Source of the DNA: Sphagnum magellanicum
Lineage: Eukaryota; Streptophyta; Sphagnopsida; Sphagnales; Sphagnaceae
DNA length: 64,000 nucleotides
Assembly (NCBI GenBank): GCA_021904315.1
Contig: CM038915.1
Coordinates: 15,562,001-15,626,000 of the forward strand
Direction of reading: 5' to 3'
Shown here: positions 9,870 through 22,652 of the stretch, one piece after another
Numbering within the stretch: the stretch's first letter is position 1
How the letters are laid out: each line of letters starts with the position of its first letter
Notes under the pieces: model-generated
Seen by the model: only the letters and a program-made list of their open reading frames with translations
Databases searched by the model: none
Told to the model about the DNA's origin: nothing
Translations under genes and position numbers: made by a program

Positions 9870-11786
9870 GATCCCCGTTGATTGTGATCACCAATTTTTG
9901 GTGCTAGCAAATTCACAGTTTGGACATCACAGTCTTTGTCTTTTTCAATTTTTACTTGTTTCCTTGTCATTGTTATTGTTATAGAGACTTTTTTGCAATA
10001 AATTTCAGCAGGAATTTTTCTTACATTTTCAAAATGCAAGTTGTTTGTGACCATTATGAATGAAATTTTGTAATGCTTTCTTATAACAGAGCACCTTTGA
10101 ATTGGGTGTGTTGGGGAGGGGGACCAGCACATGTTGCTGATGTGGCACTGATGTGGCAGTTCTTTGATCTTGTCACAACTGACCCTTTGATAGGGGGTGC
10201 TGATTTGGCAGTTCTTTTGTACTAGCCTAAACCCTAAACCTTGAACCAATCAAGAGCCAGGTCAATATAGCTCTTGATTGGCAGACTTATATAATAAATA
10301 ATCACTTGGAACCAATCAATATATCTAGCCAATCAAGAGCAGGTGTTAAGGTCTCTTTCCAATAGGCTGTTGTGATCACAGATCCACGGTGTGCTGTTGT
10401 GATTGCAGCAGCCTAATGGAAAGCCATTATGATTGACATAGAGCTTTGTTTCTTGTTGCATGGACAGGCACTGGCCATTGGATAGTTCAACTCTGTTGAA
10501 AATATGTTGCTAATCAATGTTAGGATTAGAGTGCCAGTTTGCATCCCCCTAAGACAGGAGTTTTCGCCAGATTTCTATTAATTTTCTACTGATTTTGCAG
10601 TTTCCTTGACATTTTTCGCCATTAATGCTAAAATCGAAGGTGGGAATCATCGCCACTCATGCTAAATCCCTTATGGGAATGGTCACCACCCATGCCTCAT
10701 CATAAAAATGGAAAAAAAAGAAACGCTGGTGGTGAGCCACAGTTTGATTCCTAGTTTGCACAACTTTTGCATTTGATCAATGCTTGACTAATCGTCCTAG
10801 TTTGCACAACTTTTGCATTCGATCAATGCTTGACTAATCGACCTGTGGGTTTACTTTGAGAACAAAGGAACTGACCAAAAAAAAATTAAAGAAAATTCAA
10901 CAGCGTAATGAAAATATGTCCTGAGACTGGGCAGTGGATTTATTTTTTGCCAACTAGAGCATTCTGAGGAAAACTGCTGGTCTAAAGTCAAACCTGCAAG
11001 TTTTCACTATTCTTCATCCAAAACATGATGTGCAATGTACCCATGGAGATGTTCTTTAGTCTTTAACTTTGGAAGAACCATGATGCATGCAATTTTTTTG
11101 CACCATCATGTTCAAGTAGAAGTCATTTGGTATTGTTAGAATAGCCTTTCATTCACTTCCAAGGAAAAAGGATTTTGGGTTTGAACTTTTCATGTTGAAG
11201 AAAAGAATGGGCAAGCCCTTGATCATTGTGTTAGGCAAGCTTGTAGCTGCACATGACGCAACGAACAAGGATTTTTTCTCACCTTACTAGTTAGTACTTG
11301 GGCCAGTTCAACAGTCCAACCATTGTTGAATATTTGATTCATTTTCAAAATCTCAATTCAACACTAATTTATAAAAATCATTTACAAATTCAACATACAT
11401 TTGAGTTATGTACAAATGACCTTGTTCGACCTTCTTCTTCTTCAAGAGAAGTGTTTGGATACTTAACTTCGATCCTAAAAAGCATGCCAAATTGCAAAGG
11501 GCTAAACCCAGCCAAAATGGCTTCGCCATCATCCTTAGGTCGTCAACAACAACAACAACGGCAATACAAAACATTATGTTAAGTACCATCTCTGAAAAAG
11601 CATGATCAACAAGTTCCCAAAAAAAGCAATGTAGTCATATACCATCAATGACTTGCAAGTTCAAGAAAAGATTTCTAGAACTTTTGACTTAATTACTTTG
11701 ACATAGTTATTAAGTAATTATCAAAAATTTCACAATTTAATAATAATAATATATTGAATGTTGAATTGAGCCATTTAATTGACACA
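9870..11786. other. Intergenic region, no gene seen
   Basis: No supported coding region. A 12-bp inverted repeat CCAATCAAGAGC / GCTCTTGATTGG lies at 10246-10257 and 10270-10281, with a third copy of the first arm at 10329-10340; this may be part of a small transposon. A short telomere-type motif CCTAAACCCTAAACC lies at 10226-10240. A near-perfect duplication of about 40 bp (CCTAGTTTGCACAACTTTTG) occurs at about 10751 and 10797. Confidence 0.6.
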
Positions 11787-12215
11787 TTGTCTTGTAATTA
11801 TGTCAAGATTGATTGATGTCACAACAAATTTGTTGCTCCTATTCAATGTTTTACACTAAATAAGAACAACGAATTCAATACGACATTAATCTCAATGCAA
11901 TTGCAAGAGTAGTAAGTAAACACTAAATGAAACAACGAATTCAATGCGACATCAATCTCAACATAGTTACAAGAGTAACATGCGAGCACAAAGTAGGAGT
12001 AACAAATTCAATGTGACATTGATCTCAACATAGTTGCAAAAGTAATAGACAAACACTAAATAAAAACAACGAATTCGATGCAACAATGATGTTACTCTTG
12101 CAATTGTGTTGAGATTGATATTGGATTGAATTTGTTGCTCTTATTTAATGTTTGCCTATAATCTCAATGATATCGTATTGAATTCATTGCTCCTCTTTAG
12201 TGTTTGCCTATTATT
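11787..12215. repeat. About 67-bp repeat in direct and inverted orientation (about seven copies)
   Basis: Four diverged direct units begin at about 11853, 11920, 11985 and 12053, each with ACACTAAA, AACAACGAATTCAAT and ATCTCAACATAGTTGCAA-type blocks. Inverted copies lie before (about 11787-11852) and after (about 12092-12156 and 12157-12215), recognisable by TTGCTCCTATTCAATGTTT and TTGCTCTTATTTAATGTTTG. A transcript through the block could fold into a long imperfect duplex. Confidence 0.8.
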
Positions 12216-12401
12216 ATAAAACATTTCATTGGATCATGTTATTTCCAAATTGCAAAAAATCAATAATGTTATAAGGTGTGTGGTGGCATTGCAAAATTGA
12301 AACTCAAGAATCAAGCAACATTCAAGGTTTTCCTTAGCAGGTCCATTTAGGGTAAGATTTACAAAAAATACTATGGCCCAAGGATTAGGGTTTTAGGAGG
12401 A

Positions 12402-12416
12402 TTAGGGTTTAGGGTT
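12402..12416. repeat. Short telomere-like motif
   Basis: TTAGGGTTTAGGGTT, about two units of the plant telomere repeat, lies about 950 bp upstream of the YCF20-like start. A related telo-box-like AAACCCTAG occurs in that gene's intron at about 13740. Too short to be an interstitial telomere. Confidence 0.6.
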
Positions 12417-12498
12417 AACACACACATACCACCCCCCAAAAAGAAAATGGAGGAAATTTTGGGCTAAGATTTTGATGACGATTGCATCACTCTTTTCC

Positions 12499-12850
12499 AA
12501 AACACATATGGAGAAATTTTTTGCTTGTTGAAGATTTGATGAGATTTGCATCAATTTACAAAACACATGGGGGAACAAAAATTGCTTGAAGATTTGATGA
12601 GAGTTGCATCAATTTACAAAACACATGGAGAAAAAAATTGCTTGAAGATTTGATGAGAGTTGCATCAATTTACAAAACACATGGAGAAAACAATTGCTTG
12701 AAGATATGATGAGAGTTGCATCAATTTACAAAACACATGGAGAGAATATTTTGCTTGAAGATCTGTGATGAGATTTGCATCTATATTTTGCAAAACACAA
12801 ATATGGAGAAAAATTTTGCTTGGAGATTTGATGATAATATTGCAGCAAAT
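12499..12850. repeat. 56-62 bp tandem repeat, six units
   Basis: The anchor AAAACACAT recurs at 12499, 12560, 12618, 12674, 12730 and, as AAAACACAA, at 12792. Between anchors each unit carries TTGCTTGAAGATTTGATGAG and TTGCATCAATTTAC. The two middle units are nearly identical and the outer ones are diverged, so expansion was probably from the centre. It lies 0.5-0.85 kb upstream of the YCF20-like gene and may be in its promoter region. Confidence 0.9.
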
Positions 12851-12889
12851 CATTCTTGACTGTTTGTAGGAAGAGCAGAATTTGGATTG

Positions 12890-13255
12890 AAGCAAAAAAA
12901 AAAAAAAAAAAGCTTGTTGAAAGTGTTGCAATCAGAAGATTTGTTTGGAGCAGTTGAAGCAGCAGAGCCATGACAAGTTGAAGGAGTTGTTGAAGCAAAA
13001 AATGCATTTCAGGAGTTGCAAGCAGAAGCTTGTTGAAGCAAAAATTTAAAAAAATCCTTGAATCATAGAATCACAAATTTGTTTGTAGCAGTTGAAGCAA
13101 AAAGAATAACACATTTTTGAAGAATAATCTTGTTGTTGCAAGCAGAGATTTGTTGAAGCAGTTGAAGCAAAACAAATCTATTTCTATTCACAAATCTGCA
13201 GAGCTTCTCTTCCTCCTCCTCCTCCTCCTCCTCCTCTTCTTCTTCTTCTTCTTTG
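12890..13255. repeat. Low-complexity leader upstream of the YCF20-like gene
   Basis: A poly-A run (about 12895-12911) and repeated GCAGTTGAAGCA / TTGTTGAAGCA phrases (12950-13165) are followed by a TCC/TTC microsatellite (about 13208-13252). It is probably promoter or 5' UTR of the gene starting at 13350. Confidence 0.6.
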
Positions 13256-13349
13256 GCAACAGAAAAAGCTCTGCAACTGATGTTTGCTCTTCTTTCGGCG
13301 GGCTTCTTTCCGCTTTTCTCCTTGTTCTTTGCATCAGCAGGAAGAAGTG

Positions 13350-14423
13350 ATGACGACGTTCTGTAGAGCTCCTCTTTGCCACAGTTTTGCAACGACACTA
13401 GTAGTCCCCTCTTCTGCCGCCGCCGCCGCGGCGTCGTCGTCACCAGTACTACAACATAGAGCGCGCAACTGGGCAGTCTTGTTATCTCCGGTCTTCCGGA
13501 TCAAGAGGTAAGTGTTTTGCTGCCAGTTTCTGATTTGCTCCTGCTGCTTGAGATGGCAGTTTCTAATCGATGCAACAGTTGCAACAGGATCTGGAGAATG
13601 ATGGATTTGGAAAGGGGAAAAAAATAAATAAAAAAATAGCACCCTTTTGTACATTGAGAATCCATTACAATTTGGCTGTGCTTTTCTTTCTTCCTCCTCT
13701 TCATTCTCACAGATGCTCCTCCATTGGAACCTAACCCTAAAACCCTAGCTCAAATTCTGTAGAATGTGAGGAGATTGAGATTTGAAAAAAGGCATGTCAG
13801 TTCCATTCTGATGAGATCAAAAAGCTCAAGAAAATCTTGTTCATCCCCACTAGATTGCTGGTGTAATTCTTGTGTTTCTGTTTTCTACATTGCTTGTTGG
13901 GTCTTGGTAGAGTAGAGTTTTTCTGGGTTCTGGGAGGTTTTGCTGCAACTACATGATATGGTTCTTCAGTTCATGTTGTAGATTGGAAAGGAGGAGGCGC
14001 TTGAACATTGTGAGAAGCACACTGGACTCAACTGGAACTCCAGGTGGTGGGGACAGTGGTAGTACTGACTCCTCAAGGATTAATTTAGGAAGCACTCGCA
14101 TAGGAAGGCTGGTATCTGGTCGTCGCCAAGAGCTTCTGAAGAGGTGGAACACTGTTCGTCGCAACTTTCCAGCCAAAGTCTTTCTCCTTCTTCTTGGATT
14201 CTTTTCTGCAAATGCATTAGCTACAATTCTAGGGCAGACAGGTGACTGGGATGTATTGGCAGCTGGCGTATTGGTTGCGCTTATCGAGGGCATAGGCTAC
14301 TTGATGTATCGTATGCCTCTGTTTCTTGGCGACAGGGGGAAGATGGTGGTTGAGTTTGTTAACTACTGGAAAGCAGGGTTTTCATTCGGTTTGTTTGTAG
14401 ATGCATTCAAAGTTGGAAGTTGA
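13350..14423 (+). CDS. YCF20-like (DUF565) chloroplast membrane protein, 2 exons
   Basis: Exons 13350-13507 and 13982-14423 join in phase 2 (split Arg codon AG|A) into 199 residues. The first 50 or so residues are rich in Ser, Ala and Thr with few acids (a PSSAAAAAASSSP stretch), typical of a plastid transit peptide. The mature part carries the YCF20 signature: a hydrophobic helix FPAKVFLLLLGFFSANALAT, then ILGQTGDWDVLAAGVLVALI, EGIGYLMYR, and the C-terminal NYWKAGFSFGLFVDAFKVGS. Algal plastid ycf20 and nuclear YCF20-like genes encode small thylakoid or plastid membrane proteins; Arabidopsis members have been tied to thermal dissipation of excess light. The start at 13350 is the first in-frame ATG that gives a transit peptide. 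Nothing appears broken. Confidence 0.92.
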
Positions 14424-16985
14424 ATCTATCAACTCTATCATCAGCTTGAGAGCTTGGACCACAATGAGAGTCTTTGTACATGTAACAATTTACTGGAGGG
14501 CACAAAAATGTCAATCCAAATGTTCTGATGGCACATGTCTATTCTGCCATGTTTGTGGTATGTGTAGATTATCTTGCTCCAAAGAGTTATTCTGGTTTTC
14601 ATCTAATTGGGGGGTTTGAAGGGTTTGGGACGTTCAAAGGATGCTACTCTTTCTTCTTGGTGGGAACTAGAGCTCTGCAAGAATAGGGATGAGTGCAAAG
14701 CTTTGAGTTCTCATTACCTTGTCCAAGCTCGGAAATATATATGGTTTCTTTCATGAAGATGCTTATGGATTTTGTCATCAATTGGTGGTGGAAGTGATAA
14801 GTCATTTGTGGGTTGTGGCAACCTGCTTGACATACTTGTCTTGAATCCTGTTGACTTTGTGTTTTCTTCATTCATAAAAGCACGGTTGTCAGGTTTTTTT
14901 AGAGTCTTGTGGCATCAATTTCTAGGCTTATGGATTATGGACCTTCAACATTGGGAGCATTTGGATGGTTGAATGCATTGTAAGGTATCGTGCCCTACTA
15001 TCATGTAATAAGCATTGCCAATTTTTCTTGAGCCATATTTTAAGTCATAGCAAATAGTATTAGGGCAATGTTTAGGGTTGGAAGCAAAACTATATATATG
15101 AAGCAAGTGTGTCTTTGTCTTATTTTTGGCAACAAAACAAATGATTAAGGAAAAAGCTTGAAGAATTACAAACAGAACTACCAACACCAATGTTGGTGAA
15201 CAAGACAACCATATTATCTTAAACACATTATGTGGTTTGTTGTAGATTAATTTTATCATTGGACAAAAGCTGAAATTTTTCATTGTCTATTAGTGTCACA
15301 TTGAAAGGTTTTGTTAAATGCCAAAAAAAAGAATTTGTCTATTCGTATCATCTCGGAAGATCTTTGATCATGATCTTGAATATCAAGTTGATGAATTAAC
15401 ATTCTTTCTAAACAAGTTCTTGTGATCGCCCTTGAGGCTAGTACAATAGTTCACATCTACTTTGAATGTCCTCTAATTTATGTTTTTGGTGCAAGATCAT
15501 CTCTATGTTGTTAAGTTTGTATTTGAGCTTAAACCCTATGGGCAATGAGTGCATGTATTATTTCATCTCATCTAAAGCTTTTTTTGATGTCCATGAATGC
15601 ATAGAAAATTGTGCTCACAATAGCAAAAGCAATTCCTTTTTGCTTGTAATGATGTCAAAACAAGAGCCCCAACTTAGTTTCATGTCGCCTCTTCTTGCCA
15701 CTTGCAAGTTCATAAACCTTTGCATCAAATATGCCATCATATTTTAGGCTTTTTTTTCTTCTCACAATTGTACCCTAGTTTGTCTCATTCAATGAAAAAA
15801 CATCATTGAACTATGTAGTGAAAAAAGTTTTTGGTGCCCAAAAGTTGCATGCATGGGTAGAGCAAGAAAACAAGATGCATATGAACCCTAACATGGTTCA
15901 TAGTTTTAGAACATTTTTTTATTATTATTGCAAACAAGTTGTATGTCGTTGGTCCCTTAATTTACATATCCCCTTATGAATTCTAGTTGCATATGCAACA
16001 ATAGGAATCCATTTTTTGTGAAATTTGGAATTTCATGCTCAAACCATGGTTTAAACCATGTTTTTGAAATGGCACCAAGTTTGAACCAAACAAGTCTTAA
16101 ATTGATAACATGATTCAATGTATGGGTGGGTGCATGTAGGGTGACCAAGTATGCATAATTGGAACCATCATATGCAACTATTCCACATGAGTTTTGTGGA
16201 AAACTTAGAAATGCTTATGGATGGCATATATGTTTGGTATTTGGTTAATTGTTTTTTTCAATGTGAATAATGATGACTTCAAGACAAAGATGTGTTGTTT
16301 GATTTGTAATAGGTTTCCAAATTGTTCATTATTCACATTATTCTAAATTGTTTCAAATTGAACAATATAAACATTCTTGAAAGGTTTTTCTAAAAGCTTC
16401 AAACCAATTGGTATTTACAGGTCTTGAAAGGTATGTGAATTTAAGGTTTTTTTGTAGTCTATATGTAGATTGATTAATTCAATCTTGTAAATGATGTCAA
16501 ATTGGTTTCACATTGACAAGTCTCATTGTCAAGTTTTCACATACTATTTTTATGTTGAATTTTTTGCATTGCAATAGACGAAAAAAATTCCAAGTTGTAT
16601 TTGGAAATTCCAATATCAACATAGTACATATTGCAAAGTTAAATTTGTTCAAGTGGACAAACATACTAAAAGGTTGAAATGCAAATCACAATCTGAAAAT
16701 GAACTCCTTTCATAAACTTGAAGTGGCCATTACAAACAAGGTATTTTTCTCACATGTAGTTGAGTTTGCAAAATTGATAAGAACATAGCAAAACTTATTT
16801 CTTAATGTTAACCAAGGACATTCATGCTTACAAAAGAAATATTAGTTTCAAAAGGTTCAATCAAAAGGTTGACTAATGCTTCAAAATGGGTGCCAAAATT
16901 TAGGCACATAACATGCAACAATAGGTTCAGCAAAACTATAGTGTTTTGGGTATGGCTTACACAAACATTGTTTTGAGATGCAAAC
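14424..16985. other. Intergenic region, no gene seen
   Basis: The YCF20-like 3' UTR probably occupies the first few hundred bases. After that I see AT-rich sequence without a supportable frame, repeat array or RNA gene. Confidence 0.5.
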
Positions 16986-17770
16986 ATGCATAGAAGTCTA
17001 TTGCCCCATCAAATTGTGTCCTATTGGAATAGAAATATTGATTTCATCATGAACATTTCGAAGTGTTTTCATATGTGGTGGAAAACAATTCTACCACAAT
17101 CACATAGGATTGGGTTATTGACTTCAATAATGGTATGGAAACACTTGATTTTCGTATGGCTAATCATAGTTATGCATCTCACATTTTTAATATGTTGATT
17201 AGGGCTCAATAGCATGTATGCAAAGCCATTTTTGAAACATCCATCATGCAAATGAGAGGTCAGTGTTGTATTGTAGCTAACATGCTCATCACTAAGTTGG
17301 ATTAACACTTTGTGGATTCTGAGTTGATCAATGCCTTTGGCATTGTATATCCATAGTTTTGGATGTAGGTTGATGCGGATTTCTCTTTTTCTTTGCATAT
17401 GGCTATCATAAAGAAGCATTATTGTGAAGTAAAGAGGGTGAAACCTTCACTACTACAAGTTGCAAAACCTTTCGATGCTAACCTCTTGGATTTGCAGATG
17501 TGCATATTTAAGTACACCATGAAAATGCAAGTTCCAAAGGTTATGGCTAAGCCTTTTGATACTAATCCAATGACCAAGTTGTGGGTCACAATCAGCAATA
17601 ATGCCTTGCTCACTTAGCGGCTAAATAAGTATTTGAAGTTGCTTGAGATTGCAGTGGTGTTAGTGCTTGAATTTATAGAATATGAACAAACTTTCTCCAC
17701 TCTTACACTCATGAAAGATCACAAATGTCCTCTTATTTCTCTTCATGTTTTCTTCCCCGTTCCTTTGCTT
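16986..17770 (+). mobile_element. hAT-like transposase remnant, C-terminal part
   Basis: Broken + strand frames carry HYCEVKRVKPSLLQ, then MAKPFDTNPMTKLWVTISNN, an in-frame stop, and then LNKYLKLLEIAVVLVLEF followed by EYEQTFSTLTLMKDH. The last block matches the hAT C-terminal dimerisation region, where an acidic residue precedes a Phe-Ser-x-Leu and a Met-Lys-Asp. Stops interrupt it, so it is dead. The HYCE...VKPS block recurs in the copy at 24950-26530 on the other strand, so both belong to one family. Confidence 0.7.
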
Positions 17771-18980
17771 TTGGTGTTTTAAAAAAAATTATAATCCTTC
17801 AATTTGCATTTCTAATGACATAAAGATCATTATTGATTTGGTTAAAGAATGAAAAAAATATTAAAATTTGCAATGGTTTTTAGGCTTGTGTTCAATGTTG
17901 GATGGTTATGGATATTTAATATCCAATTAATAACTAGACTAAAACAACAATTACCTATAATAATTAGCTATTTTAATTTGCCTACTAATTATTGTAGATA
18001 ATATTAATTAATAGGGAATAATTTTCATTAAAATATTCAATTTATTTTAATGAAATTAATAAAAATTTATTAATATTAATTATTTAAGTTTTACATTAAC
18101 CATAAAGATTGGTACAAATACATACATTAATATAATATTATTTTCAAATGTTAAATTGTAATTAGTTCTAAGTTAGGTACATTTTTATAATTATTATAAT
18201 ATGATCCTAATTTAGGCGAATAATTATTAGTTAATTCCTATTAATTAATTTAACATACATGGTGCCTAAGCTTGGTTAAACTAAGGCTAACCATCTAAGG
18301 TAATTAAATGTTTAATGTGACACCTAAAATTCACTTAAGGCTAAACCATGAAGCACCTAGGCTAAACCTAGCTAGACCATGCCTAAACCTTTGGTGCATG
18401 GCATGTGTGCAAGTACCTAGTATTTCAAGAAATAATTATTTAATATTTAATTAATTATAAATTCACAAATCGAATTAATTAGTAAAAAAATTAATGTATT
18501 TAATTATTTGGTAATTACTTATAAAATATTATAATTATCTATTTATTAAAATTTCAAATAAAACTATTGGTTTTGTTTTTTTTTTAAACCTTTCAAAATT
18601 ATAGTGATCAACCAATTAAATAAAAAACAATTAGGTTTTAAATTGACTATCTAACAAAATAAATTATTAATTAGTTAGTAATTCCTAAATATTAACTATA
18701 AAGTATGAAATTTCTAACTTATTAAATTAATTTGTAGATATTAAATTATTTTTAATTAATCATTAATATTAACTAAATAATTTAACTCATGAATAGTTAT
18801 TTTTTCAATAGTTAATTACTAACTAATTAATATTTATTAGTTATCAACCATAATCATATAGTTGGGGTAATCCAACTTCTAAATTAAATGAGGCCAGATT
18901 TTTAACGGCCAACTTTCGGCATATGTTGGTGCAATGAACCATTTATCTTCCCATCACAAGTCCAACAAGTTTTCTATTAT

Positions 18981-19021
<41 letters not shown>

Positions 19022-20159
19022 ATGCACTTTGCACATTAGGGATTTATGGCTTAATTGTTTTGTGGTTTGACAATTGGTGAAAATTATGATATTCATTATC
19101 CTTTACACATTTTTTGAAATGCCAAGGTATACTAACTTTGTGACATGTTATTGCAATTTTTTGTGGTGCTTCTTGGTAGTGGATAAGTTTTTGAAGAGTT
19201 AATAAATGTATGTTGAATTCACACAATTAAAAAATAAATTCCAAGGCAATTGTTAGAAAACCCACCTAATACATTTAGATGGGCTTTGCACATAAATTTA
19301 CAACTTATTAAATTCAACCCCTTGTGCAATATGACTTTGCCTTATGCCTTATTGGATGTACATACTACTTTCAGCTTCATATTGACTACATAACAAGAAT
19401 ATGACTATGATATTCAGCATCGATTATTCTTTCAAATTGGGGCTGAATGGAAAAATGATGGAGTGATTAAAGCCTAAATGGGAAGTGGGGTCACTACAAA
19501 TCACCAAAATTTGAATATTTTTTTCTTTGATATTTGGTACACTTTGTAATTCATATCTTGCTCAAGGTACGTATGCATGTGCTCATATTTCTAAGTTTAT
19601 TATTGCATTTCAAGTGTTCCATACATTTTGAGAACTTGAGTTACAATCTTCTAACCTTTCTTACTATTGATAATCTTATAACCTATTAAAAAGTTTCAAT
19701 AAGGAATACAAAACCAACCAAATCATGTGTTGAAATTTAAAGGTATTTATGCATGGGTTCATCTCAAGTGAATTTCCCATAGCCATCTCTAACTTATTAT
19801 AAAATAATATATTGAGATTATATGTATCTACAATTTTAGATATTTGAATTTTCAAAACACTTCACAATTAGTTCAACATTGTGGACATTTTAAATGAAAG
19901 TTGATATGACATGTTCCATCTTCATCAACAAAAGTTGAAGTCCACATGATTTTTGCAACTAACTTTGAAAAAATAAATTCAACTAAATTGGAAAAAATCA
20001 CCAAAGTTTCAAGAACATGAAAATTCCAAAAATAAATCACATACACATGAACTTGATTGTCTTGTTCACTATTGTACACAATAATTCCTACTCTAAAATA
20101 AAATAAGACAATTCACAACATAGTTGTAACACTCAAAATTGCATTAGTTCTAACAAGTT
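17771..20159. other. Very AT-rich intergenic region
   Basis: About 17780-18880 is dominated by TTAATTAAT-like sequence, with a few degenerate CTAAACC/AACCATG phrases (18260-18400) that recall the repeats at 29400-30060. No gene is visible. Confidence 0.5.
18984..19018. repeat. GT microsatellite
   Basis: An uninterrupted run of about 17 GT units. Confidence 0.95.
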
Positions 20160-20520
20160 TCCTATAGGGTATTAGCCAACTCAATATCTACTATTTTGAA
20201 AACAAATTAAATTCTTCTCCCCATACACCATGTTGTTTGTGCAAGCTACATGTAGTTCTTCATAAATCTTTGACACAAAACCCACAAAACCATATGTTAT
20301 GTCATATCTTGTTTTCACTATGCCTTAAACACCATTGAATGCATAGTCAACTTTGTCAAATGCCTCTTTCATACTACTCCCATCACTTAGAAACTCTTAC
20401 AATTTTGATAAGTGTAACTACAACCTGTTTGCACCGTTCTTCAATATTAATATAAAGTTCTTCCGTTCATCCTAATTTGCCTATATCATGGCAACCTTTT
20501 CAAGTTGGTTACCAAGGATC
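20160..20520 (-). pseudogene. Decayed minus-strand ORF of unknown family
   Basis: Read on the minus strand from 20520, one frame gives protein-like sequence with several TAG/TAA stops: pieces such as GNQLEKVAMI, DERKNFILILKNGANRL, DGSSMKEAFDKVDYAFNGV and KTRYDITYGFVGFVSKIYEEL. The composition is that of a folded protein and the frame is kept across the stops, so it is a mutated coding region. Position among other dead elements suggests a transposon protein, but I recognise no family. Confidence 0.5.
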
Positions 20521-22652
20521 CATTAAACATGATTGCCATTACAAATTGATGGAGTTTTGACATTGGCAACTAATCTGACAACATTAGTAAGTACTTTTAG
20601 TGTTACAGTTAATGATGTCAAGTTTTGACCTTTTTAATTCATTAACATCCTTCTTATGGGGACCACAGTAGCTCCAAGTTTTTCCTTATGCACTTTACCT
20701 CCCCATCCTTGGGATTGGGTTGCAAAATGAACTTAATTCACTTTAACACCATTGTGTTCTACCAAGATTCCAAGGCATTCACCATAACACCTATAAGGCA
20801 TACACCCATGATTATTATTAGTAACAAGTCCATTACTAGCCCTAGGTCAAAAGATGTTGACATTTTTAGGGTAGTAAATGATGTTATTCTTTTCAAGCTA
20901 GCCAAAGGAAAAACAAATTACATCACAAACAAACGACAATTTAAGGCACAAAATAGAAACATGTGACTTGGAACTTCCATATTTAGGAAATGGTTCAAAC
21001 CTCTTAGTTCCGAAAAATGAACTCACACTTGACACAAACACTTGGCGTGAAATTCTTCCAACCTTAGTAACTTAATCTAAATAAACCTTGACTCAAAAGC
21101 TTGACATAAATATTTGGTGAGTAAAATCAAGTAGGCACAATAATAAGGTTTACTTGCTTCAACTAGATTTCGCATGCCAAAAGCATCCTTGGGATGTGCC
21201 ATTAAGAACCACCCACCCAAAAATTTCAAGACAATTGGTTCTTTTAAAATTTTAAAAAGGATATTTTTAAAAAAAAATCCTTGTTTTTATTAGCTCCAAG
21301 ACCCATCACCTTTTTTATTCCTTGGGTTTCAAGTTTCATTGCAAGCCATCTAGGTTGTTTTTGCTTCATTGTATTATTTCTTTCTCAAGTTCAAAGTTGC
21401 CCTGGAATTGCTATAGGTTTTGGAAATGAATGCTTAAACATTTCTCACACGTTGAACAATGAAATTTCACACATAAAGCATCTTCTATCCATGTTTCAAT
21501 CTAGTTTTTTTTTTTTTACTAATTTATTCCTTCTTACAATTCTAATCCAACATTTCTATGCTCGTATCTACCACGACTGAAATCACATTTGAGAGCTCAA
21601 TATTTACAATAGCTTGCAAGTATGACAGAGGTAAGGAAGTACATGGTTTTGCTCTATGGATTTACCAACCTTCTTATTCAAATTTGGGATTTCCCAAAAT
21701 TTCTAGGTTGGTGCTTCATTCTTGTAGGTTAAGGTTGAAGACCTAGATCTAAAGTACTTCATCAATGTTCGAGGGTTACAAGGGACAAGGCAAGATTTGA
21801 AATATTTGTTAAACAAATATGTGTTTATTGACAAAATTACTTCTATATTTGGACTTCGATTTGATAAAAATGGTTGGAAATTCAAGGCACAGATAGACAT
21901 TTGGAGACACAAGAAAACATCAAAAACATTTACAAACGTGTTTTTAAAAGACCGCAAGTTTTGAATGACACATTATCATTGGATTTTGCCCACATGCAGT
22001 AATGGAAGAAAGAAAGGATATTTAGGTGAACCAGGTTGCTTATGCATATTCAACATACAAAAGACAAAGGTCACTTGAAAGACATTTAAGGAAGGCTAGA
22101 GTCTAGACAAGACAATTTGGTGTAATTTCAAAAACATTCCTTGCATTCACAACAAACAAATGTTCTTGTTAGGCCTCTTATGAGCCCAAATTTAAGTTTT
22201 CTAAGCCAGTCTACAGTTACTATGAGTTTAAGTAGTGGTGTTGCCTTTCATTCTAGGGTGCAATCACACTAACACAAGCCACAACAAGTGTAATTGGTGC
22301 TTAATTTTTCACATTTAGAAGTGGTAATTTATTTTGGTGTTGAAAGTATGAGATTTTTTTATATAATAAGGTTCATTATATATCATTGGAACATGTGAAT
22401 TAATTTGAATAATATCCGATGAATAATAAATTCCCAAAAAACATTCATTAAACACTATAACGCGTGTTTTTTAACATTAAAAGGACTTATAACTAAATTT
22501 CAAAACTTTTGACAATTACATATATTTTGAAATCTTTTACATAAAACCTTGACATAATAATATAAAAAAATTTATAAGGATTTTGAAAAAAAACTGAAAA
22601 CATTTTTAAAAATATTCTAAAAATATTCCACCAAAAGTAGTCCCAAAAACAA
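20521..22652. other. Intergenic region, no supportable feature
   Basis: Short open frames on both strands without recognisable motifs. Some may be further debris of neighbouring decayed ORFs. Confidence 0.4.

Noticed and set aside
10226-10240. Telomere-type repeat as a sign of a chromosome end or fusion
   Set aside because: Only about two units here and at 12402-12416; such short motifs are common in plant promoters and introns.
13063-13443. Minus-strand Glu-rich ORF overlapping the YCF20-like exon 1
   Set aside because: The Glu run is the TCC/TTC microsatellite read backwards and the rest is antisense to the real exon.
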